Position numbers and translations under genes: made by a program
Shown here: positions 58,668 through 64,000 of the stretch, piece by piece
Layout of the letters: each line of letters opens with the position of its first letter
Position numbering within the stretch: the stretch's first letter is position 1
From: Halorubrum coriense DSM 10284
GTDB lineage: Archaea; Halobacteriota; Halobacteria; Halobacteriales; Haloferacaceae
DNA length: 64,000 bases
Assembly (NCBI RefSeq): GCF_000337035.1
Contig: NZ_AOJL01000020.1
Span: 16,450 to 80,449 of the forward strand
Direction of reading: 5' to 3'
Notes under the pieces: generated by a model
Told to the model about the DNA's origin: nothing
Seen by the model: the letters and a program-made list of their open reading frames with translations, nothing else
Databases searched by the model: none

Positions 58668-60023
58668 ATGAGTTCGGACTCGGTTCGGGTGGGCGTGTTG
58701 TCGCTACACAACAGCAAGGAGACGAAGGCGATCTGTAACGCGGTCGAGGACCTCGGCCACGAGCCCGTGTGGCTCCGCGAGGAGAACGCCGCGGTCAGCG
58801 TCGAGGACGGCGACGTGGCCGTCGAGCCCGCGGTCGACGTGATCGCGAACCGGCTGCTCCTGTCGAACACCGACCAACCCGCGGAGCTGCTCGGGCTGGC
58901 GGCGACGTTCGAGCGCATCCGGCCGATGCTGAACGAGCCGAACGCGGTGCTGGCGTCGATCCACAAGTTCGCCACGGCCGCGACGCTCGCCGACTGGAAC
59001 ATCCGCGTGCCCGACGCGCTGCTCGCGCTGTCGAACGACCGCCTCAACGAGGGCCGCGAGCGGTTCGGCGACGTGGGCGTGTACAAGACCGCGATCGGGA
59101 CCCACGGCGGCGGCACGTGGAAGGTCGACCTCACCGAGCGCGTGAACCCGAAGGTCGGCAACCGGCAGGCGTTCCTCCAGCAGCTCATCGACCGCGACGA
59201 CGAGAAGCACCGCGACCTGCGGGTGTACATCGTCGGCGACGAGATCGTCGGGTCGATGTACCGCTACGCGCCCGAGGGCGACTGGCGGACCAACGTCGCG
59301 CTCGGCGGCGCGGTGGAGGACGCCACCGACGACATGCCCAAAGAGGCCGCCGACACGGCCCTCTACGCGGCCGAGGTGATGGACCTCGACTACGCCGGCG
59401 TCGACCTCGTCGAGGGGTACGACGGCTGGTACGTCCTCGAGGTGAACCCGACGGCCGGGTTCAAGGGCCTGTTCGAGGCGACCGGCACCAGCCCGGCCCC
59501 GCACATCGCGAAGCTGGCGATCGAGACGGTCGGCGGCGAGGTCGACGACGACGCGGTCGAGCGCGTCGCCGCGACGCTCGACGACTCGCGGCCGTCCTGC
59601 GCACCGGCCCCGAAGCCGACCCCCTCCGAGCAGCCCGACATCGGCTACATCGAGGAGGTCGTCGTCACCGGCACCTCCGGCTCGACGCAGGCGCTCGCGA
59701 AGTCGGACACGGGCGCGACCCGGACGAGCATCGACACCCAGCTGGCCGCCGAGATCGGTGCCGGCCCGATCAAGAGCATGACCCGGGTCAAGTCGGGCAG
59801 CGTGAAGGGCGGGAAGGCCCGGCCGGTCGTCGACCTCGTCATCGGCATCGGCGGCAACCAGCACACCGTCACCGCGAGCGTCGAGGACCGCGGGCACATG
59901 GAGTACCCGCTGCTGCTCGGCCGCGACATCCTCACGGACTACCGGGTCGACGTGCGCCGGCGCGCCGACACCGACGAGGCCGAGCGCGACGAGGCGGGCG
60001 AGATCCTCGAAGAGGAGGAGTAA
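58668..60023 (+). CDS. RimK-type ATP-grasp ligase fused to a retropepsin-like (RimB-type) domain
   Basis: This 451-residue protein has residues 1 to about 300 forming a RimK/alpha-L-glutamate ligase ATP-grasp region (VYKTAIGTHGGGTWKVDL, VYIVGDEIVGSMYRYAP and the metal-binding VLEVNPTAGFKGLFE). A linker rich in Pro and Ala follows. Residues about 325-440 are a retropepsin-like domain with D-T-G-A at 347-350 in AKSDTGATRTS and LLLGRDILTDY near the end. Such RimB-type proteins are known as separate genes beside rimK in bacteria; the fusion is the odd point. A TATA-like CTTTTACG (58639-58646) lies 26 bases upstream. The peptide or amide target is unknown. Confidence 0.86.
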   Translation: MSSDSVRVGVLSLHNSKETKAICNAVEDLGHEPVWLREENAAVSVEDGDVAVEPAVDVIANRLLLSNTDQPAELLGLAATFERIRPMLNEPNAVLASIHKFATAATLADWNIRVPDALLALSNDRLNEGRERFGDVGVYKTAIGTHGGGTWKVDLTERVNPKVGNRQAFLQQLIDRDDEKHRDLRVYIVGDEIVGSMYRYAPEGDWRTNVALGGAVEDATDDMPKEAADTALYAAEVMDLDYAGVDLVEGYDGWYVLEVNPTAGFKGLFEATGTSPAPHIAKLAIETVGGEVDDDAVERVAATLDDSRPSCAPAPKPTPSEQPDIGYIEEVVVTGTSGSTQALAKSDTGATRTSIDTQLAAEIGAGPIKSMTRVKSGSVKGGKARPVVDLVIGIGGNQHTVTASVEDRGHMEYPLLLGRDILTDYRVDVRRRADTDEAERDEAGEILEEEE

Positions 60024-60101
60024 ACCGGTCCGAGGCCGCCGAGCCGAGTCTCGCGGCCGTCTGACAAAAGTATAAGAGCGAGGCTGTCGAGGACACGACA
60101 T

Positions 60102-60554
60102 ATGGTGAAGAGTACGGTTCGGTTTCCCGAGCCGGTGGTCGAGGAGATCGAATCGCTCGTCGAGGAGGGGCAGTTCGAGAGCAAGTCGGAGTTCTACCGC
60201 TTCTCCGCCGACTACGTGCTCTCCCGGACGCTCGACGAGTACGACCCGCAGACGATCGACTACGACGCGATCGAAGCGGAGGTGATCCCCGACGCGGAGC
60301 GGGAGCTCGGCGGCGACGCCGACGCGGACGGCCCGCCGTTCTTCGACTCCGTCGCGTTCGTGCGGAAGCTCGCGCTCCGGGGGAACTTCAGCGACGCCGA
60401 GGACTTCATCGACCACCAGTACGTGCCGGGCGACCGCCACGCCGTCCTCTTAGAGGAACTCCTCCGGCTGTATCGCGAGGACGCGACGAGCGACGACCGA
60501 CCGTCGACCGCCGAGCCCGACTCGGAACCCGAGCCGCCGACCCGCAACCGATAG
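60102..60554 (+). CDS. ribbon-helix-helix transcription regulator, long form
   Basis: This 150-residue protein has an N-terminal RHH domain, MVKSTVRFPEPVVEEIESLV, then EEGQFESKSEFYRFSADYVL. It is followed by an acidic helical region and a disordered Asp/Ser/Pro tail. Haloarchaea have CdrS/CdrL-type cell-division RHH proteins with a similar start, and CdrL is the longer form. There is no ftsZ2 next to it here, so that name is not used. GTATAAG (60070-60076) lies 28 bases before the ATG, so the mRNA is leaderless. Confidence 0.75.
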   Translation: MVKSTVRFPEPVVEEIESLVEEGQFESKSEFYRFSADYVLSRTLDEYDPQTIDYDAIEAEVIPDAERELGGDADADGPPFFDSVAFVRKLALRGNFSDAEDFIDHQYVPGDRHAVLLEELLRLYREDATSDDRPSTAEPDSEPEPPTRNR

Positions 60555-60593
60555 CCCGGACCCCCGGACCGCCTCCGCCCGGATCGAGCGCGG

Positions 60594-61232
60594 TCAGGAC
60601 TCGTACTCCGCCCAGACGTACCGCGTCCCGTAGCTCCGGTACGGTCGCCACGCCTCGCCGATCTCCCGCATCTCCGCGCGCGACAGCGACTCGCCGCCGT
60701 TGTAGATTTGCTCGAATCCCCTCCGGACCGCGAGGTCGCCGAGCGGGAGCACGTCCTCGCGCCCGAGCGCGAAGATGAGGTACATCCGGGCGGTCCACGG
60801 GCCGACGCCCGTGATCTCGGTGAGCCGGTCGACGACCGCCTCGTCGCTCGCCTCGGCCAGCCCCTCGCGCGTGAAGTCGCGCTCGTCGTCGCGGAACGCG
60901 GCGGCGACGTTACGCAGGTACTCGACTTTCGTGCCGCTGAGTCCGGCCTCGCGCAGGGCGGCCCGGTCGGCCGCGAGGACGCGGTCCGGGGTCGGGTCGC
61001 CGCCGAGCACGCCCACGAACCGCTCGCGAATGGCCGCCGCGGAGGCGGTCGAGAGCTGCTGGTTCACGATCGAGGTACAGAGCCGCGCGAACTCGTCGTC
61101 CGCGGGCGCGACGTCGAGGGGCCCGTGCCGGTCGATCAGCGTCGCCATCGTCGGGTCCGCGCGCAGCGTCGCCGCGATCGGGTCGGTCGCGTCCGCCGGC
61201 GACTCGGCCGCGTCGTCGACTCCGTCGTCCAT
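60594..61232 (-). CDS. AlkA-type DNA-3-methyladenine glycosylase
   Basis: This 212-residue HhH-GPD glycosylase has the helix-hairpin-helix LTEITGVGPWTARMYL at 137-152 and catalytic Asp166 in LPLGDLAVRRG. IVNQQLSTASAAAIRERF is the typical N-terminal helix pair. It lacks the four-Cys iron-sulfur cluster of endonuclease III. It excises alkylated bases in base excision repair. It is a single gene. Confidence 0.88.
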   Translation of the reverse strand: MDDGVDDAAESPADATDPIAATLRADPTMATLIDRHGPLDVAPADDEFARLCTSIVNQQLSTASAAAIRERFVGVLGGDPTPDRVLAADRAALREAGLSGTKVEYLRNVAAAFRDDERDFTREGLAEASDEAVVDRLTEITGVGPWTARMYLIFALGREDVLPLGDLAVRRGFEQIYNGGESLSRAEMREIGEAWRPYRSYGTRYVWAEYES

Positions 61233-61385
61233 GTCGGAAGCCGGGGACCGCAGGCACGAGTAGGATCCGGTCGCGTCGCCGCCGACGCCCGCCGCTACGA
61301 GCGCCGGACCGCGCCGATAAACTTACGGTGCGTTTTACGTTTGGAAGATGAAAAGGTTCAATCATGACGGTTCCGACTCTCCGGT

Positions 61386-63374
61386 ATGCAGCTCGAAGAC
61401 GTCCAGCGCGTGACGGTGCTCGGAGCCGGAAACATGGGCCACGGCATCGCGGAAGTGGCCGCGCTCGCCGGGTACGACGTGTCCCTCCGCGACATCAACG
61501 AGGAGCTCGTCGAGAAGGGGTACGACCAGATCGAGTGGTCGCTCGGCAAGCTCGCCGAGAAGGACCGGATCGGCGACGACGAGGCGGACGCCGCGCTCGA
61601 CCGCGTCGACGCGTTCGTCGAGCTCGAGGACGCGCTCGACGGCGCCGACGTCGTCGTCGAGGTCGTCCCCGAGAAGATGGCCATCAAGAAGGACGTGTAC
61701 GACGACGTGGTCGAGTACGCGCCCGAGGAGGCCGTCTTCGTCACCAACACCTCCAGCCTCTCCATCACCGAACTGTCGGAGGTCACCGACCGCCCCGAGC
61801 GCTTCTGCGGGATGCACTTCTTCAACCCGCCGGTGCGGATGGACCTCGTCGAGGTCATCTCCGGGGAGCACACGAGCGAGGAGACGCTCGAACTGATCGA
61901 GGGGCTCGCGGCGTCGATGGGGAAGACCCCCGTCCGGGTCCGGAAGGACAGCCCCGGGTTCATCGTCAACCGCATCCTCGTCCCGCTGATGAACGAGGCG
62001 GCGTGGATCGTCGAGTCCGGCGACGCGACGATGGAGGCGGTCGACTCCACGACGAAGTTCGACATGGGCCTGCCGATGGGCTCGTTCGAGCTCGCCGATC
62101 AGGTCGGCATCGACGTGGGCTATCACGTGTTGGAGTACATGCACGAGGTCCTCGGCGACGCCTATCGTCCCTGCCCGCTGCTCGGCGAGAAGGTCGAGGC
62201 GGAGGACCTCGGCAAGAAGACCGGCAAGGGCTTCTACGACTACGAGGACGGCGACGGCGCGCAGATCCCGAGCGACGCGCTCGACTACGACGTGCGCCGC
62301 CGCCTGCTCGCGGTGATGGCCAACGAGACGGCCGGCCTGATCGGCAACGACGTGGCCGACGCCGACGACGTCGACGAGGCGGTCAAGCTCGGGGCCGGCT
62401 TCCCCGACGGGCCGGCGAAGCTCGCGGACGAGGAGGGGCTCGACGCCCTGGTCGAGACGCTCGACGCGCTCGCCGAGGAGACCGGCGAGGCGCGCTACGA
62501 GGCGACCGACTACCTCCGCGAGGCCGCCGAGTCCGGCGGGTTCCGCGGTGACGCCGGAGACGCCGGCGACGCGGAGGGCGGCCCCGCCTTCGACGTGCTG
62601 AACGTCGACGTCGACGCCGACGCGCGAGTCGGGCACGTCGAGATCGACCGTCCGCACCGGATGAACACGATCAGCGGCGACGTGCTCGACGAGCTCGCCG
62701 ACGCGATCGACCTGCTCGACGGCGACGACGAGGTGCGGGCGATCCTGCTCTCCGGGGCGGGCGACCGCGCCTTCTCCGCCGGCGCGGACGTCCAGAGCAT
62801 GGCCGCGGGCGGCGCGGACCCGATCCACGCCGTCGAGCTCTCCCGACAGGGCCAGCAGACGTTCGGCAAGTTCGAGGAGTCGGACAAGCCCGTGATCGCC
62901 GCCATCGACGGCTACTGCCTCGGCGGCGGGATGGAGCTCGCGACGGCGGCGGACATGCGGATCGCCTCCGAGCGCTCCGAGCTCGGCCAGCCGGAGCTCG
63001 ACCTCGGGCTGCTCCCGGGGTGGGGCGGCACGCAGCGGCTCGCGCGGGTCGTCGGCGAGGGGCGCGCGAAGGAGATCATCCTCACCGCCGACCGCTACGA
63101 CGCCGAGACGATGGCCGACTACGGCTTCGTCAACGAGGTCGTGCCGGGCGACGAGCTCGACGACCGGGCGCGGGAGCTCGCCGAGCAGCTCGCCGGCGGC
63201 CCGCCGATCGCCCAGAAGTACACGAAGCGCGCGATCCACGCCGGCCGCACCGACGACGAGGCCGGCCTCGAAGTCGAGGCGATGGGCTTCGGCCACGTGA
63301 TGAACACCGACGACCTCATCGAGGGCGTCACGGCGTTCATGGGCGACGGCGAGCCCGAGTTCGAGGGGAAGTAG
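61386..63374 (+). CDS. fused 3-hydroxyacyl-CoA dehydrogenase/enoyl-CoA hydratase
   Basis: This 662-residue protein has an N-terminal NAD-binding dehydrogenase part (VTVLGAGNMGHGIAEVA at about 9-25). NTSSLSITELSE supplies the catalytic region, MHFFNPPVRMDLVEVI the His and later residues, and KDSPGFIVNRI the tail of the fold. A crotonase part starts near residue 410 with ELADAIDLLDGDDEVRAILL, the oxyanion segment FSAGADVQSM and the catalytic GYCLGGGMELATAADM...GLLPGWGGTQRL. It would carry out two steps of beta-oxidation. The order dehydrogenase-hydratase is the reverse of bacterial FadB and is usual in archaea. Confidence 0.93.
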   Translation: MQLEDVQRVTVLGAGNMGHGIAEVAALAGYDVSLRDINEELVEKGYDQIEWSLGKLAEKDRIGDDEADAALDRVDAFVELEDALDGADVVVEVVPEKMAIKKDVYDDVVEYAPEEAVFVTNTSSLSITELSEVTDRPERFCGMHFFNPPVRMDLVEVISGEHTSEETLELIEGLAASMGKTPVRVRKDSPGFIVNRILVPLMNEAAWIVESGDATMEAVDSTTKFDMGLPMGSFELADQVGIDVGYHVLEYMHEVLGDAYRPCPLLGEKVEAEDLGKKTGKGFYDYEDGDGAQIPSDALDYDVRRRLLAVMANETAGLIGNDVADADDVDEAVKLGAGFPDGPAKLADEEGLDALVETLDALAEETGEARYEATDYLREAAESGGFRGDAGDAGDAEGGPAFDVLNVDVDADARVGHVEIDRPHRMNTISGDVLDELADAIDLLDGDDEVRAILLSGAGDRAFSAGADVQSMAAGGADPIHAVELSRQGQQTFGKFEESDKPVIAAIDGYCLGGGMELATAADMRIASERSELGQPELDLGLLPGWGGTQRLARVVGEGRAKEIILTADRYDAETMADYGFVNEVVPGDELDDRARELAEQLAGGPPIAQKYTKRAIHAGRTDDEAGLEVEAMGFGHVMNTDDLIEGVTAFMGDGEPEFEGK

Positions 63375-63420
63375 GACGCGAGCGGATCCGCCGCGGCGGT
63401 GGGTCCGGTCACCCTGACGA

Positions 63421-63438
63421 CCAGTTGTCTATAACTGG
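63421..63438. terminator. hairpin after the beta-oxidation gene
   Basis: CCAGTT (63421-63426) pairs with AACTGG (63433-63438) around GTCTAT, 46 bases after the stop at 63374. It is a short stem and a weak terminator candidate. Confidence 0.4.
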
Positions 63439-63500
63439 GAGACGCCGGAACGGCGGTGGATGTCGTCAAGACCTCGGCCCCTCGGCCGGACGAGGGTGCG

Positions 63501-63620
63501 TTTTATAAATAGTAGACCGACACGAACGCCGCCGAAGCCCCAGCCACGAGGCGCTGCGTGCCACTAGGGGAATCGACAGTTCGATCCGCGGTCCGGTCGC
63601 GGCGGATCGATTAAAACCGG
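63501..63620 (+). ncRNA. candidate small RNA with own promoter and terminator-like hairpin
   Basis: TTTTATAAAT (63501-63510) is a near-consensus TATA box that has no coding gene at the right distance. About 27 bases on, a transcript would start near 63532. A 9-bp perfect hairpin (TCGATCCGC 63581-63589 / GCGGATCGA 63602-63610) followed by TTAAAA would end it. No open reading frame fits in between. This is an inference from signals only. Confidence 0.4.
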
Positions 63621-63661
63621 TCGTGGCTTCCGAGGACGACGGCCGCCGTTCGGTCCGCGTT

Positions 63662-64000
63662 TCAGACGTAGCCTTCCTCGACGAGCAGTTCGCCGTTGAG
63701 CAGCGACGCCCCGGCCGCGCCGCGGATCGTGTTGTGCGCGAGGCAGTTGTACTTCGCGCCGGCGTCGGTCGTCTGGACGCCGCCGGCGACGATCCCCATC
63801 CCGTCCGCGTAGGTGCGGTCGAGGCGGGGCTGCGGGCGCTCGGGCTCGTCGTCGCCGAACACCTTGATGAGCTGCTCGGGCGAGCTGGGGAGGTCGCCGA
63901 CGCCCTCGAACGAGCGCATCGCCTCGCGGAGGTCCGCCGGCGAGGGGTCCTCGGCGAACTCCGCGAAGACGTTCTCCAAGTGCCCGTCGAGCGTGGGGAT
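63662..64000 (-). CDS. asd: aspartate-semialdehyde dehydrogenase, 3' part
   Basis: The C-terminal 112 residues are visible. The gene reads off the right window edge, so its start is missing. KYNCLAHNTIRGAAGASLLNGELL is the conserved C-terminal block of archaeal ASADH, with Asn, His and Arg residues and a preceding QTTDAGA strand. It reduces aspartyl phosphate to the semialdehyde in lysine, threonine and methionine synthesis. Confidence 0.85.
   Translation of the reverse strand: MPTLDGHLENVFAEFAEDPSPADLREAMRSFEGVGDLPSSPEQLIKVFGDDEPERPQPRLDRTYADGMGIVAGGVQTTDAGAKYNCLAHNTIRGAAGASLLNGELLVEEGYV

Noticed and set aside
58704-60440. 578-residue minus-strand open frame opposite the RimK fusion
   Set aside because: It is antisense shadow covering both the fusion and the RHH gene; the sense frames are recognised.
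1-64000. CRISPR arrays, rRNA operons or insertion sequences
   Set aside because: No regularly spaced repeats, rRNA segments or transposase motifs were seen.

Overview
The window is about 64 kb of GC-rich haloarchaeal chromosome, most like Halorubrum and its relatives. The evidence is acidic proteomes, leaderless genes with a TATA element about 25-28 bases before the start codon, CetZ tubulin, HalOD1 and several haloarchaeal DUF families, Tat signals, and an archaeal tRNA-Val. The genus is inferred from style, not from a marker gene.

Bases 1 to about 6540 are the right part of an integrated pleolipovirus-like element. It has a spike-like membrane protein (5' end outside the window), two small membrane proteins and a VP8-like NTPase, followed by a strong convergent hairpin terminator. 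An AT-rich insert follows, with a 49-residue ribbon-helix-helix (RHH) protein and a secreted, membrane-anchored protein. The last part is an integration module: three tiny zinc-finger ORFs chained to an SNJ2-like tyrosine integrase by ATGA, TTGA and GTGA overlaps. Rep and VP3-like genes would lie left of the window. No tRNA remnant is visible at the right edge.

From 6.9 to 25.4 kb is ordinary chromosome: a REC-PAS-histidine kinase, a DUF429 protein, an SLC13 permease, a VTT-family protein, a GtrA-sulfatase pair, an epoxide-hydrolase-like enzyme, tRNA-Val(CAC), a DMT permease, a MarR-like regulator, a flavin monooxygenase, a CPA1 antiporter with RCK domains, a CBS/HEPN-like protein, and a TetR unit with matched operators in front of two divergent transcripts.

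From 25.4 to 29.3 kb is an extracellular cohesin/dockerin set: a Tat-exported PhoX-like protein with its own cohesin-like and dockerin regions, followed by a membrane-anchored cohesin-like protein. From 29.5 to 41 kb come DsrE, CinA-like, CetZ, a Tat-exported penicillin acylase with a coupled membrane protein, a cupin, DUF7260, a HAD-like protein, a ParB-like protein and a second sulfatase.

From 41.0 to 44.1 kb is a compact four-gene operon: GTP cyclohydrolase III, a medium-chain dehydrogenase, a 6-pyruvoyl-tetrahydropterin synthase (PTPS)-like protein lacking the usual cysteine, and a methyltransferase. It looks like an uncharacterised pterin or pyrimidine-derived cofactor pathway and is the best candidate here for an undescribed metabolic system. 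From 44.4 to 64 kb are housekeeping and conserved genes: TatD, DUF2150, DUF456, DUF63/UspA, DUF547, redoxin/UbiA, an orphan Dam-type methylase, a flavin oxidoreductase, an MFS permease, a methyltransferase and pirin. Near the end are an aspartoacylase divergent from a RimK-retropepsin fusion, a long RHH regulator, an AlkA-type glycosylase, a fused beta-oxidation enzyme, a possible small RNA, and the 3' end of asd.
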